Source: Bacillota bacterium
GTDB lineage: Bacteria; Bacillota; Clostridia; Christensenellales; UMGS416
NCBI GenBank assembly: GCA_023410875.1
Contig: JAEYPH010000058.1
Coordinates: forward strand, 1 to 64,000
Direction: 5' to 3'
Length of the DNA: 64,000 bases
Part shown: positions 35,451-44,891 of the stretch, piece by piece
Layout of the letters: each line of letters opens with the position of its first letter
Position numbering within the stretch: position 1 is the first letter of the stretch
Translations under genes and position numbers: made by a program
The notes under the pieces: model-generated
What the model was told of the DNA's origin: nothing
What the model saw: the letters and a program-made list of their open reading frames with translations, nothing else
Database searches by the model: none

Positions 35451-35479
35451 ATTATATGGATGTACCGTGGGTATTTCAA
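35451..35479 (-). promoter_or_regulatory. Promoter of korAB
   Basis: TTGAAA (35479-35474), 17-nt spacer, TATAAT (35456-35451): a near-consensus promoter ~30 nt before the korA ATG. Confidence 0.85.
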
Positions 35480-35496
35480 GGTGGCTAAGTTAAAAA

Positions 35497-35570
35497 GGAG
35501 ATTTCGCGCCCTTCGGCGCGACCAAGGGGCTTTCCGATCGCCCTTTGGAAACCTTCGGCACCCAATTTTT
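35497..35570 (+). repeat. CCAAAGGGC-type repeat, copy b
   Basis: CGCGCC-CTTC-GGCGCG, then CAAGGGGC...GCCCTTTG with the TTTCCGATC loop, then AAACCTTCGGC. Further on, 35640-35666 holds a small palindrome (CCCTCCCCC/GGGGGAGGG). This 546-bp gap before the ispH-rpsA stop otherwise holds copy E and a terminator. Confidence 0.8.
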
Positions 35571-35698
35571 GAATTGTTATGCAATATGTCACGAACGCAA
35601 CAACCAGTGACTTGCCGTCGCCGTCTTCCCAAGCCCTCTCCCGCACCCTCCCCCAAAGGGGGAGGGACCATATTGTAATTCGATGGCACGACAGCCCA

Positions 35699-35907
35699 TT
35701 ACCGATGGCGGATTTATTCCGCCGAGGAAACGGATATAGAGGAAGAAATGAGCACAAGAACCCCGCCTGCGGACGATCCATCGTTTCTTGAAAACAAATT
35801 ATGAGGATGAAAGTGAAACATCGCTCAGCGACGGTTATCGCCGGGCGATCCAAAGCAGTATGGACAAGTCGTCTGAATCGTCGGCGACGCCACAGTGTCG
35901 CCGACGA
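35699..35907 (+). repeat. Dispersed multi-hairpin element, copy E
   Basis: Hairpin 1 (GGCGGA-TTTAT-TCCGCC) then GAGGAAAC. Hairpin 3 (35821-35848) keeps the CGGTTA loop with one wobble and one mismatch in the stem. Hairpin 4 (35878-35907) is a 13-bp stem TCGTCGGCGACGC/GTGTCGCCGACGA with a CACA loop. It abuts the terminator of the minus-strand operon. Confidence 0.85.
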
Positions 35908-35934
35908 AAGGGCCGCCCAACTGGGCGGCCCTTC
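35908..35934 (-). terminator. Terminator of the cdaA-ispH operon
   Basis: AAGGGCCGCCC-AGTT-GGGCGGCCCTT: 11 perfect pairs with a short T-run (TTT) on the minus strand, 31 bp past the ispH-rpsA stop. Confidence 0.75.
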
Positions 35935-35965
35935 TCCTTACGTCCTGCCGTGGTGATCCTGGTGA

Positions 35966-38158
35966 TTACTGTTGATCCTGATCGTCCTGATAGTCCTGAT
36001 AAGCGGCGGCGTCCTCGGTGGAGTAGGCCAGACCGCTGTCGTCGGCGTAGTCGCCGGCGGCTTCGTCCTGAGAGGCGGCCAGATAGGCCTCGCGGATGCT
36101 CAGCGAGATGCGCTTCTCATCGGGGTTCACATCGAGGATCTTGACCCACACGAGGTCGTCGGGGTGCAGCACATCCTCGACCTTCTCGATGTGGCGGGTG
36201 GCGACTTGGGAGATGTGCACCAGGCCGTCCAAGCCAGGCTCCAACTCCACAAAGGCGCCGAAGCTTACGATGCGCACGACCTTGCCCTCTACGATGTCGC
36301 CCACGTGATACTTCTGCGGGGCGATGTCCCAGGGGCGGGGGCGCGCCTGCTTGGCGGACAGGCTTAGGCGCTTGCGCTCCACGTCCACCTTCAGGATGAT
36401 GACCTCGATCTCGTCGCCGATGGCCACGATGTCGCGGGGATGCTTCACACGGCCCCAGGCCAGGTCGGTCACGTGCACCAGGCCGTCCACGCCGTCCACT
36501 TCGACAAAGGCGCCGAAGTCGGTCAGGCGGCGCACGACGCCGGTGACGCGCTCGCCTTCCTTGGCCTTGAGGGCCTCCCAGATCTCGCCCTCGAGGCGGG
36601 CTTTCTCGGCCTCCAGCACAGCCTTGCGGGACGCGACGACGCGGTGACGGTGCTTCTCGACCTCCAGGATCTTGAGCACCAGCTCCTTGCCGATGTACTC
36701 GCTTAAGTCCTCGACATAGCGGCTGTCCACCTGCGAGGCGGGGATAAAGGCACGCACGCCGAACACCTGGGCGATCAGGCCGCCCTTGACGACCTGCTTG
36801 CCCACGCCGGTCACGGGGTTGCCGGCTTCGAAGTCATCCATAATCTGCTTCCAGCCGCGCTTGACCTCCAGATTCTTGCGGCTGAGCAACACGTTGCCCT
36901 CGCCGTCGTTGATCTTGAGGATCTCGACCTCCATCTCGTCGCCCTCGTGGACTTCCTTGAGCAGGTCCACCGAGCTGTCAGAGGAGTATTCGTCGTGGGT
37001 GATGATGCCGTCGGCCTTGTAGCCGATGTTGACGCACACCTCGTTGGCCGTCACCTGCACAACTGTGCCTGTGATGACCTGGCCGGTGTGGATGGGCCTC
37101 ATGGTCTTCTCGAAGGCCTCCTCGAAGCTGTTCTTGGGCGCAGCGGGGGCCGCGGGCGCAGCAGGCGCTATCTCCTCGGGCTGCGCTTCGGGGGCAGCGG
37201 CTTCGGGCTCGGCGGCCTGCACCGGCTCCGACGCCTGCGGAACCTCCTTCAACTCTGCCGAATCCTGCGCCAGCACGATCTCCTCCGCCGGTGCGTTGGC
37301 CCTGTTTTCTGTGTCGCTCATTTTGGTGCAAACCTCCTCAATTATCCAATCCGGCGTTGAAGCGCCAGAAATGATCGCAATGTCCTCATATCGGCCGATC
37401 TCATCCATCGGCAGCTCGTCGGCCTGCTCCACCCACCATGTCCGGGGGCACAGCGCGGCGCAAATCTGGTAGAGCTTCTTGGTGTTGGAGCTGTCGCGCC
37501 CACCGACCACGACCACGGCGCCGCCCAGACGCTCCATCTGCTCGGCCAGCTCCGTGGCCTCCTGCTGGCGTTCGCTGGTCGCATGGCAGATGCTCGGGTA
37601 CACATCCAGCTCAGGGATATGCTCCCGCAGCTTTTGCAGCAGCTCGCACCACAGCGCTTCGGGCGTGGTCGTCTGGGCGACGACACAGGCCTTGGGCATC
37701 GGCGGCAGGGCCTCCACATCGGCGGCGCTGCTCACGACAATTGCTTTCCCAGCACACCAGCCGGCGATGCCCTCCACCTCCGGGTGCTCGCGCTCGCCGA
37801 TGATCACGACGGGCAAACCCTGAGCGGCGCTTTCGCTGACACGGTTCTGTATGCGCTTGACACACGGGCACGTGGCGTCCACGACATCCAATCCCAAAAC
37901 CCGGCAACGCTCCAGCACCTCGGGCGGCACCCCGTGGGAGCGCACCACGACCACTGCGCCTCGGGGCAGCTGCTCCAAGTCCTGCGCGACCTGCACGCCG
38001 GCGCCCCTGAGCCTGTCCACGACCTGGCTATTGTGAATGATGGGCCCCAGCGTGTAGACCGGGCGTCCGGAATTGGCGTTTTGCATCGCGATATCCACCG
38101 CACGGCGGACGCCGAAACAAAAACCGCCTTTTTCCGCTCGCCTGATTTTCACGTACAT
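35966..38158 (-). CDS. ispH: Fused IspH (HMBPP reductase) and ribosomal protein S1
   Basis: A 730-residue two-part protein. Residues 1-285 are IspH, the Fe-S enzyme making IPP and DMAPP in the MEP pathway, with its three cluster cysteines in GGFCFGV, DATCPCVKR and SICHATSERQ. An Ala/Pro/Glu-rich linker follows. Four S1 RNA-binding repeats run from about residue 375 to 700 (for example GERVTGVVRRLTDFGAFVEVDGVDGLVHVTDLAWGRV), and the end is acidic. The fusion is known in Clostridia. The start is uncertain: no ribosome site before 38158 or the ATG at 38176; I chose the one giving the usual IspH N-terminus. Confidence 0.93.
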   Translation of the reverse strand: MYVKIRRAEKGGFCFGVRRAVDIAMQNANSGRPVYTLGPIIHNSQVVDRLRGAGVQVAQDLEQLPRGAVVVVRSHGVPPEVLERCRVLGLDVVDATCPCVKRIQNRVSESAAQGLPVVIIGEREHPEVEGIAGWCAGKAIVVSSAADVEALPPMPKACVVAQTTTPEALWCELLQKLREHIPELDVYPSICHATSERQQEATELAEQMERLGGAVVVVGGRDSSNTKKLYQICAALCPRTWWVEQADELPMDEIGRYEDIAIISGASTPDWIIEEVCTKMSDTENRANAPAEEIVLAQDSAELKEVPQASEPVQAAEPEAAAPEAQPEEIAPAAPAAPAAPKNSFEEAFEKTMRPIHTGQVITGTVVQVTANEVCVNIGYKADGIITHDEYSSDSSVDLLKEVHEGDEMEVEILKINDGEGNVLLSRKNLEVKRGWKQIMDDFEAGNPVTGVGKQVVKGGLIAQVFGVRAFIPASQVDSRYVEDLSEYIGKELVLKILEVEKHRHRVVASRKAVLEAEKARLEGEIWEALKAKEGERVTGVVRRLTDFGAFVEVDGVDGLVHVTDLAWGRVKHPRDIVAIGDEIEVIILKVDVERKRLSLSAKQARPRPWDIAPQKYHVGDIVEGKVVRIVSFGAFVELEPGLDGLVHISQVATRHIEKVEDVLHPDDLVWVKILDVNPDEKRISLSIREAYLAASQDEAAGDYADDSGLAYSTEDAAAYQDYQDDQDQQ

Positions 38159-38210
38159 ACCATGATTATATACCATAAAATATCATATTTCAAATATCAT
38201 TGCAATTAAC

Positions 38211-38861
38211 TCACGATTTTATAGAGCCACTTTCTTCCATTATGTCGCGCATCGCCCGCAAAATGCGCGCCGTGGCCTGTTCACTGATCTCTCCGTTGAC
38301 CTTTCTGCCGTAAAGATCGTCCAGCGGCACCGGCTCACCCACGAACACGCGCACCTTGCGGAACGTACGGAAGCCCTGGGTGTCCGCAAAGAACACCGGG
38401 ATCACCGGCGCGCGGCTGTTGAGCGCGATGTAGCCTACGCCGCTATAGAACTTTTGAAAATCGCCCTCCCAATTGCGGTTGCGCGTGCCCTCGGGGAAGA
38501 TTCCAAACACATTGCCCTCCCGCAGCGTCGTGAGCGCCTTTTTCATGGCGCCGATGTCGGCGCTGCCCCGGCGCACCGGATAAGCGCCGCAGGCGTCCAG
38601 CACGAAGGAGAGGAACCGCCCGTGGCCATAGAGCTCTTCCTTGGCCATGTATTCGGTGCGCAGTGGCAGCAGCATACGGGAAATAAACAGCACATCCCAC
38701 ATGGACACATGGTTGGCGATGACGATGAAAGGGCCCTTGGCGGGCAGATGCTCCCGGCTCCGGATCTGCAAAGGGTGCAGCAAACCGACCAGCGGCTTTA
38801 CCACCGTCGTCGCAAACTTATAAAAAGCCTTGTGGTGCCATTTCATTTCGCTGTAATTCAT
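38211..38861 (-). CDS. plsC: 1-acyl-sn-glycerol-3-phosphate acyltransferase
   Basis: A 216-residue membrane-bound enzyme that adds the second acyl chain to lysophosphatidate. It has the catalytic block NHVSMWD (NHx4D) near residue 52, and FPEGTRNR further on for phosphate binding. The N-terminal hydrophobic stretch (FATTVVKPLVGLLHP) is the membrane anchor. It overlaps cmk by 4 bp (ATGA), a gene order common in Clostridia. Confidence 0.93.
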   Translation of the reverse strand: MNYSEMKWHHKAFYKFATTVVKPLVGLLHPLQIRSREHLPAKGPFIVIANHVSMWDVLFISRMLLPLRTEYMAKEELYGHGRFLSFVLDACGAYPVRRGSADIGAMKKALTTLREGNVFGIFPEGTRNRNWEGDFQKFYSGVGYIALNSRAPVIPVFFADTQGFRTFRKVRVFVGEPVPLDDLYGRKVNGEISEQATARILRAMRDIMEESGSIKS

Positions 38862-39535
38862 TGCGCCCCCGTCACCTTTGCCACGACGTAGTCCACCGCC
38901 TGCTGCACGGTCATGTCCGATGTGTCCAGCACCTCGACGTCCGGCGCCACCGTGAGCGGCGACGCGGCGCGGGTGCTGTCCTGATGATCGCGGCCGGCGA
39001 TGTCGTCGATATACTCCTGCAATGGCCGCTCCACGCCGCGCTCATGCATCTCCAGCATGCGCCGCCGGGCCCGCACCTCCACCGAGGCTGTGATAAAAAA
39101 CTTGAACTGCGCGTTGGGCAGCACATGGGTACCGATGTCGCGGCCATCCATAACGGCGCTGCTCTGGCCGGCATACTGCTGCTGCAGGCGCACCAGGTGC
39201 GCGCGCACCGCGGCAAAGCGCGAAACGTCGCTGGCCGCCATGGAGACCTCCGCCGTGCGGATGTCGGCTGTGACGTCCGATCCATCCAGCAGGATGCGCT
39301 GCGCGCCATCCCCGGCGCGCACCTCCACGGCGGTGCCCTGCGCCATGGCGGACACGGCGGCCTCGTCGTCGGTGCTCAGGCCCAGCCGCAGGGCTTTTAA
39401 GCCCACGGCGCGGTACATGGCCCCTGTGTCCAGATAGGCGATGCCCAGCCGCGCGGCCACCGCCCGGGCGATCGTGGATTTGCCGGCACCGGCCGGCCCG
39501 TCTATGGCGATCTGTATCGGTTGCGCTATATTCAT
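38858..39535 (-). CDS. cmk: Cytidylate kinase
   Basis: A 225-residue kinase phosphorylating CMP and dCMP. P-loop GPAGAGKST (about residues 14-22), AYLDTGAMYRAVGLKAL, and DGRDIGTHVLPNA are all family marks. Full length. It overlaps the genes on both sides by 4 bp, so the operon is tightly coupled. Confidence 0.95.
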   Translation of the reverse strand: MNIAQPIQIAIDGPAGAGKSTIARAVAARLGIAYLDTGAMYRAVGLKALRLGLSTDDEAAVSAMAQGTAVEVRAGDGAQRILLDGSDVTADIRTAEVSMAASDVSRFAAVRAHLVRLQQQYAGQSSAVMDGRDIGTHVLPNAQFKFFITASVEVRARRRMLEMHERGVERPLQEYIDDIAGRDHQDSTRAASPLTVAPDVEVLDTSDMTVQQAVDYVVAKVTGAQ

Positions 39536-39945
39536 ATAACCCTGTGTCCCATCCCGATGGCGTTTTCGTTGAGATGCAGCAGCCCGATGCCGCTGAAGAT
39601 GCTGACGGCCACATGCTCCCCGGCGCGGGCGATGCCGATCTTGCAGCCGATGTTAAGCCCTATGGCCTTGGTGGAAATCTGCGAGATGGCCTCGCGCACG
39701 GCGCCGGCCACGGCGCCCTCCTCGTTGTGGTGGTCGCCGATGATGCCTTCGCGTTTGGCCGCCACCACGGTGCGTTCCACAATCTTCATGACCGACGCGA
39801 TGAACTCGCCGCCATAATCCACCGCGGCGCAGTGGAAGCCCTGGGCGGCGTACCGGTCCTTGAGGGCGCGCTCCTCCTCACGGCTGGGCGTCAGGCTCAT
39901 GAGGATCGCGGCGCGGCAGATGTCGCGGCTGGCTGTATCGGTCAT
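39532..39945 (-). CDS. HutP-family protein
   Basis: A 137-residue protein matching the HutP family, RNA-binding antiterminators first known from the Bacillus histidine operon. The core SVMKIVERTVVAAKREGII and the C-terminal HLNENAIGMGHRVI are recognisable, as is EEGAVAGAVREAISQI. Clostridia often carry such a gene in general operons like this one, with no hut genes near, so it probably has another RNA target or role. It overlaps cdaR and cmk by 4 bp each. Confidence 0.8.
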   Translation of the reverse strand: MTDTASRDICRAAILMSLTPSREEERALKDRYAAQGFHCAAVDYGGEFIASVMKIVERTVVAAKREGIIGDHHNEEGAVAGAVREAISQISTKAIGLNIGCKIGIARAGEHVAVSIFSGIGLLHLNENAIGMGHRVI

Positions 39946-41231
39946 GGCATGCCTCCGACGAGTGCGGTATCCTGAACATCCGAGCGGATGTTCAGGGTAA
40001 CCTCCGCCGGCATGACCACGGCGCTAGCCTGGCCCAGGTAGGGGTCCAACTCCGAGCGGACCGCCAGCTTGTGCTGCCCGGCTCCCAGGCCGTTGACGTC
40101 TACAAAGAGGTGCACCCGCGAGGCGGTCACCCTTCGGTAATAGAGCTCCGGGCAGGTGACCCTGACCGAAGCGGTCAGCTTGTCGTCGATGGCCAGCCCG
40201 GTGCCCAGACCGGTGACGGTGACGGGCAACGGGCCCAGCGTCACCGTCTTCATCTTCATGGCTATGCCCACGGCGATGTTGACGCGGGCGCTGTCCACGA
40301 TCCATATGTTCGCGGGCGGCTGCACCGCCTTGTCCTCATTGAAATCAGCCTTTTTATTCGTGATGTCGATGCGGGATACCCGCAGTACATCCAAAGCGTC
40401 CAGCAGATCGGCTGGGCCGGCCACTTCAATCTGGGGCGGGTCCGCAGCCAGCGATTTGAGCGCATATCCATCGGGCAGCTCGCCGGTCAGAATGTCCTCG
40501 GCCTGCACCGACACCGGCACCATCTTGGTCGGGTATACCGGCAGATTGACGATGCAGTTGGGCGGGTTCAGCGTCATGTTGCCCGTGGCCACCACCGCAC
40601 CATTGGCATCCAGCAGCGTGTAGGGCGGAGTCCGCGAGAGACTTCCGGTCAGATTGTCCAGCGATACCTCCACCACGGCACGCGCCACGGTCTGAATGTC
40701 GGTAAAGGCGCCGGTGATCTCCAGCGTTGTGCCGGTCCTTACCTCGGGGGTGCCGCTCCAATAGCCGTCGGGCAGCGTGCCGGTTGGCACGACGTTCACC
40801 GGCACCACCTTGGATCGCAAGCGTTCCACGTTCACTGTGATCGTGTCCGGCTCCACGCGCACGATGGTGCCCCGCGCTGTCAACCACGAGAGCCGGACCT
40901 TCTGGGTTCCGTCCCGCGCCACCGATGACAGGTCCGCCCGCAGCGTCACATCGCTCTGCCGCAGTTGGGACAAGACCTTGCGGGAAACTTCTACCGTCAC
41001 ATCCGCGGCAAAATTCCTGTCTCCCCGTATGGTCAGGTTGGATTGCCTCATGATGCTTTCGCCGCTCAGGACCACGGGAACATCCTCCAGCGTGACCGGC
41101 CGGGATGGATCGATCTCGGCGATGACATAGTTCCACAGGATCAGCGCGAACAGCAGCGACACGATCTTGAGGCTCAGATTGCTGCGGACAGCCGCCCAGA
41201 TTTTTTTCAACACTTCAAGGACGCGGTTCAT
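39942..41231 (-). CDS. cdaR: CdaR, YbbR-domain regulator of diadenylate cyclase
   Basis: A 429-residue membrane-anchored protein. One N-terminal membrane segment (LSLKIVSLLFALILWNYVIAE, about residues 19-39) is followed by several extracellular YbbR repeats (for example PVTLEDVPVVLSG and RSKVVPVNVVPTGTLPDGYW). CdaR binds CdaA and adjusts c-di-AMP synthesis. Its start overlaps the end of cdaA by 17 bp. Confidence 0.92.
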   Translation of the reverse strand: MNRVLEVLKKIWAAVRSNLSLKIVSLLFALILWNYVIAEIDPSRPVTLEDVPVVLSGESIMRQSNLTIRGDRNFAADVTVEVSRKVLSQLRQSDVTLRADLSSVARDGTQKVRLSWLTARGTIVRVEPDTITVNVERLRSKVVPVNVVPTGTLPDGYWSGTPEVRTGTTLEITGAFTDIQTVARAVVEVSLDNLTGSLSRTPPYTLLDANGAVVATGNMTLNPPNCIVNLPVYPTKMVPVSVQAEDILTGELPDGYALKSLAADPPQIEVAGPADLLDALDVLRVSRIDITNKKADFNEDKAVQPPANIWIVDSARVNIAVGIAMKMKTVTLGPLPVTVTGLGTGLAIDDKLTASVRVTCPELYYRRVTASRVHLFVDVNGLGAGQHKLAVRSELDPYLGQASAVVMPAEVTLNIRSDVQDTALVGGMP

Positions 41232-42099
41232 TTTCGCGCTTCCTCCGCCGGATCAGGTTGTTCAGGTTCAGGTTGAGCACACGTCCCGCCATGGTCTCCT
41301 TCTTGGTATAGATGCGATCAAGCGACTTGCGCAGCGTCTGCGCATCCAGATAGCGGGTCAGCTTGCCGCTCTCGGCGATGGAGATGATGCCCGTTTCTTC
41401 GCTCACGGCGATAACCATGGCGTCGGTGGTTTCGCTCATGCCCACGGCGGCGCGGTGGCGCGTGCCCAGATCGCTGGCCAGCGCCGTGTCGGCCGCCAAG
41501 GGCAAAAAGCAGCCCGCGGCCACGATGCGGTCATTGTGTATGATCATGGCGCCGTCGTGCAACGGCGTGTTGGGCACGAAGATGTTCTCTATGATCTGGT
41601 GACTCAGGCGCGCATCGATGACGGTGCCGCTTTCCACGATGTTGCTAAGCGTGTTGGTGCGCTGCAGCACGATCAGGGCTCCTACGCGCTTCTTGGCCAT
41701 GTTCTGTACGGCGCGGGCAATCTCGTCGGCCACATGGGCAGCGTCGGCCTCTTCCAGCGCGTGGCGGATGGGGGTGTTGTCCAGCAGGCGGCCGGCGCCC
41801 AGGCGCTCCAGCGCCCGGCGAAGCTCCGGTTGAAAGAGGATGACCAGCGCGATGGCGCCTGCGCCTACGATGTAGTTGAGCAGCCAGGCCACGCCGCTCA
41901 AGCCCAGCCACTCGGCAATCTGGGCCACGACGATCAGCACGCCGAAGCCTTTGAGCACCGAGCTGGCACGGGTTTCCTTGGTGACCTTGAGCAATTGATA
42001 CACGACAAAGGAAAGGATGAGGATGTCCACAAAATCCTTGGGATCCATATGAATCTGTGTCAGCGCAGGCTGTATGGCCTCCAGAAGCTTCTGCAGCAA
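41215..42099 (-). CDS. cdaA: Diadenylate cyclase CdaA
   Basis: A 294-residue enzyme making c-di-AMP from two ATP. N-terminal membrane helices (VDILILSFVVYQLLKV; WLLNYIVGAGAIALVILFQPELRRAL) precede the DAC domain, with DGAMIIHNDRI and the GTRHRAAVGMSE motif. I chose the TTG at 42099, which follows GAGGAATCC at the end of the previous gene and restores the full first helix; an ATG at 42048 lacks a ribosome site. It starts the cdaA-cdaR part of the operon, right after the phosphatase gene. Confidence 0.94.
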   Translation of the reverse strand: MLQKLLEAIQPALTQIHMDPKDFVDILILSFVVYQLLKVTKETRASSVLKGFGVLIVVAQIAEWLGLSGVAWLLNYIVGAGAIALVILFQPELRRALERLGAGRLLDNTPIRHALEEADAAHVADEIARAVQNMAKKRVGALIVLQRTNTLSNIVESGTVIDARLSHQIIENIFVPNTPLHDGAMIIHNDRIVAAGCFLPLAADTALASDLGTRHRAAVGMSETTDAMVIAVSEETGIISIAESGKLTRYLDAQTLRKSLDRIYTKKETMAGRVLNLNLNNLIRRRKRENEPRP

Positions 42100-42100
42100 A

Positions 42101-43192
42101 CTAGGATTCCTCGTTCCTTTTTTGATCGGCCAGCCGCTCCACCAGCAGCAACGTCGTATCATCGCGGCTCTCGCCGTCGCCTATGCCCTCGCCGGCCACC
42201 CGCCAGATCCTCCCCAGGCAATCATCGCCGCCCTGGGCCAGAATGGCCCCCACCGTGGCCAGCAGATCGGGCTTGTCGCTGCACTGCCACAAGGATTCCA
42301 GCCCGTCGGAGTACAGCACCAGGCGCGCGCCGGGGGCCAGCACGCCTTCGGATGTACCATATTCGCGCTGTTCGAACCAACGGCAGATGGGCATTCCGGG
42401 CATCTCCAGCGCCGTGACGCCGGATTCGTCCCACAGCACCGGCGGGCAGATGTGCCCGGCATTGCACCAATACAGCCGGCCGGTGGACAGCTCCAGACGG
42501 GCCAGAAAGGCCGTGATGTAGTGCTGCTCCTCCAGGCGAAGCTGTGAAAAGCGCCGCTGGATGCGGGTCAGCACATCGCCGGGCATGTCGGTGGGGTGCA
42601 TCTCCACGCGCACGGTGGTGCTGAAGAACACCGTCAGCATCGCGGCGGTGACGCCGTGACCGGCCACATCGGCGACGTAAAAGGCAATGTTGTCGCGGCC
42701 GATGCGGAAGATATCAAAGATGTCCCCGCTCATCTCTTCGCAGGGACGATACAGCGAATCGAAACGATACCCCTCGGCGCGGGCCAGCTCCTGGGGCAGC
42801 AGGCTGCTCTGTATGCTCTGAGCCCGCAGGATGTCCCGCCGCATGCGCTCGTACTGGCGCTTGAGCGCCTCGCCCACCCGTTGCTCGCGGGTGACATCCT
42901 GCCAGTTGGCTAGCGTCAGCCCGTCCACCCGGCGGGAGAAGGCCTGCCGGTACAGCCTGCCGGCCACTTCCACGACCACAGCGTCGCTTTGGGCCGCTGC
43001 AGCCTGCACCGGGCAGTCCAGGCTGCAACCCTGGCAATCGCCATCGCAGCCCAAGCTGCGGCAAAGGGCGGCATTGGCAAACATGGGCCGACCGAAGCCG
43101 TCCAGCAGTGCATACCAATCCTCCATGCCGTCCAGCATGGCGCACAGCTCTTGCCGGTCGCAGCAGAGCTCGGTTCGCCGCCTCTCGTTCAT
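42101..43192 (-). CDS. PP2C (SpoIIE/RsbU-type) phosphatase with Cys-rich sensor domain
   Basis: A 363-residue protein. Residues 20-110 look like a PAS-type sensor and contain C49-x3-C53-x2-C56-x3-C60, a possible Fe-S or zinc site. A short coiled linker (about 110-140) leads to a SpoIIE-type Ser/Thr phosphatase domain with LYRPCEEMSGDIFDI, FYVADVAGHGVTAAMLTVFF, CNAGH and LYSDGLES. Its stop is 1 nt from the cdaA start. Promoter: TTTCTT (43245-43240), 17 nt, TATAAT (43222-43217). The substrate, perhaps an anti-sigma antagonist, is unknown. Confidence 0.85.
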   Translation of the reverse strand: MNERRRTELCCDRQELCAMLDGMEDWYALLDGFGRPMFANAALCRSLGCDGDCQGCSLDCPVQAAAAQSDAVVVEVAGRLYRQAFSRRVDGLTLANWQDVTREQRVGEALKRQYERMRRDILRAQSIQSSLLPQELARAEGYRFDSLYRPCEEMSGDIFDIFRIGRDNIAFYVADVAGHGVTAAMLTVFFSTTVRVEMHPTDMPGDVLTRIQRRFSQLRLEEQHYITAFLARLELSTGRLYWCNAGHICPPVLWDESGVTALEMPGMPICRWFEQREYGTSEGVLAPGARLVLYSDGLESLWQCSDKPDLLATVGAILAQGGDDCLGRIWRVAGEGIGDGESRDDTTLLLVERLADQKRNEES

Positions 43193-43317
43193 CCCATAAA
43201 CACCCGCCTGACCAATATTATACCCTTTGAAGCGTGGTCAAGAAAGCCCTTGTGCGGACTTTTCTGGTAAAACTGTATCTTTCACAAGCAAAACGGACAA
43301 AAAATGAGAAAAATTGT

Positions 43318-43692
43318 TTACATGCTCTGATCAATGAGGTGCAACAGCGTTTTTCTGCGGGTTTGGAGCGCATACACTTCGCCGATGCACACATCGGCGC
43401 GACAGCTTAAGGCGATCAGGTCCTGCTGCTCGTCGGCGTCTTGAGATTGGTATGGCTTGTTTTCACAGCGCAAGGTGCAATACAACGATTCCAGGTCTTG
43501 CTTGATGCGCGCATATTGATCATTGATCTGATCGATCTGCCATTCAATCAGTTTCAATTCCTGTTTCAGCATATCGTGCAGCACGTTCCCCTCACTGAAG
43601 AAATCCGACAACTCATAGGCCGGATATCCCCGCCTTCCCTGTGTCCGGATTCGGTTACGATTCCTGACATACACAACATCTAGCATACGCAC
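43318..43692 (-). CDS. Hypothetical coiled-coil protein
   Basis: A 124-residue protein that I do not recognise. The middle (LHDMLKQELKLIEWQIDQINDQYARIKQDLESLY) should form a coiled coil, and four cysteines occur in the second half, including CTLRC. No signal peptide or membrane segment. It begins at a GTG (43692) or an ATG two codons later; neither has a clear ribosome site. GC content is lower than in the flanking genes, and it stands alone between the phosphatase and yhaM. It could be a short acquired gene. Confidence 0.5.
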   Translation of the reverse strand: MRMLDVVYVRNRNRIRTQGRRGYPAYELSDFFSEGNVLHDMLKQELKLIEWQIDQINDQYARIKQDLESLYCTLRCENKPYQSQDADEQQDLIALSCRADVCIGEVYALQTRRKTLLHLIDQSM

Positions 43693-43862
43693 ATCATACT
43701 ATATACAAATTTGGGGTTCAATAGGAAGAATGGTCTGTTTTTAGTCGTTTATGCAGAAATATGTCGATACCGCCCGAACGAAACGATTCTAATTCACAAT
43801 CGAGAATGAAACGTTTCACAGGCCGGCCTATGGCAACGCCGTCGTATCCCTCATGGAAAGGT

Positions 43863-44825
43863 TCAGCGGCTTTCCTCGTCGGTCAGGCGGTAGAGCTGGC
43901 GGTTGTGCAGTGTCCACAGCCGCTCGGTGAAGCCTCCCGGCGCCACGGCCTCCAAGGCCTTCTGCATGTCGTACATGCGAGAATCGATGATATCCAGATA
44001 GTGAAGGATCTCCGCTTCGGGGAACATAGGCCGCCGGGGGCTGCCATACTCAGGCTCGTAGTGATGGCTGAGCAGCATGTGCTGGATGAGCGATGTTATG
44101 GCCGGCTCCAGGCCCACCTTCTCGGCCAGCTTCTCCACATAGAGGATGCCCTGCACGATGTGCCCCAGCAGCATGCCGTCGCGGGTGTATTCGATGGCGA
44201 TGCCCGTGGGCGTGGCGCCCAGCTCAAAGAGCTTGGCGATGTCATGCAGAATGGCTCCGGCATAAACGAGGTCGGCGCGCAGGAAGTCATACACCTGCAT
44301 CATGGCCTCTCCGTTGCGCAGCATCGTGTGGGTGTGATAGAGCAGCCCCGCGCGGATGCTGTGGTGGTTCTTCACGGCAGCGGGCCACACGAGCAGCCTT
44401 TCCTTGTTCTCTTCCAGCGCCGAGAGCACCAGCAGGCACAGCTTCTCATTGCCTATGCGCATGGCGTATTCGCTCACGGCTTCATAGAGCTCCTCGCCGC
44501 TGCTGGGCGCTGAGGGCACCATGGCTGCAGGGTCCACCGGGTCTCCTGCGGCGGCGTCGCGGAACTTATCGATACGGAACTGCAGCTTGCCCTGGTATTC
44601 GTTGACCAACCCCTGCGCCTTGATGATGCTGCCGGCCTTGGGGCACAGCTCCGGTTCGGCCACGTCCCATATCTTGGCGTTGATCTCGCCGGTCTCATCG
44701 GCCAGCGTGTAGTCGCCGTACTGGGATTTGCCGCTGGCACTGGTCTTTACGGCGGCGTTCTTGACCAGATAGAAGCCGGTGGCGGACAGGCCGTTCTTGA
44801 GCTGGTTGATCTTGACGAAATCCAT
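43863..44825 (-). CDS. yhaM: 3'-5' exoribonuclease YhaM
   Basis: A 320-residue nuclease. An N-terminal OB-fold (VKTSASGKSQYGDYTLADETGEINAKIWD, about residues 25-55) binds nucleic acid, and an HD domain (SIRAGLLYHTHTML; AGAILHDIAKLFEL; HMLLSHHYEPEYGSP) holds the metal site. YhaM trims single-stranded RNA and DNA from the 3' end. The ATG at 44825 follows CAGGAG; the open frame upstream is repeat sequence. Confidence 0.92.
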   Translation of the reverse strand: MDFVKINQLKNGLSATGFYLVKNAAVKTSASGKSQYGDYTLADETGEINAKIWDVAEPELCPKAGSIIKAQGLVNEYQGKLQFRIDKFRDAAAGDPVDPAAMVPSAPSSGEELYEAVSEYAMRIGNEKLCLLVLSALEENKERLLVWPAAVKNHHSIRAGLLYHTHTMLRNGEAMMQVYDFLRADLVYAGAILHDIAKLFELGATPTGIAIEYTRDGMLLGHIVQGILYVEKLAEKVGLEPAITSLIQHMLLSHHYEPEYGSPRRPMFPEAEILHYLDIIDSRMYDMQKALEAVAPGGFTERLWTLHNRQLYRLTDEESR

Positions 44826-44891
44826 GGGTACTCCTGAAAGGTTTTGTTTGATCATTATAACATGAATAAGGAGAGGTTGCACGGAAGGAAA

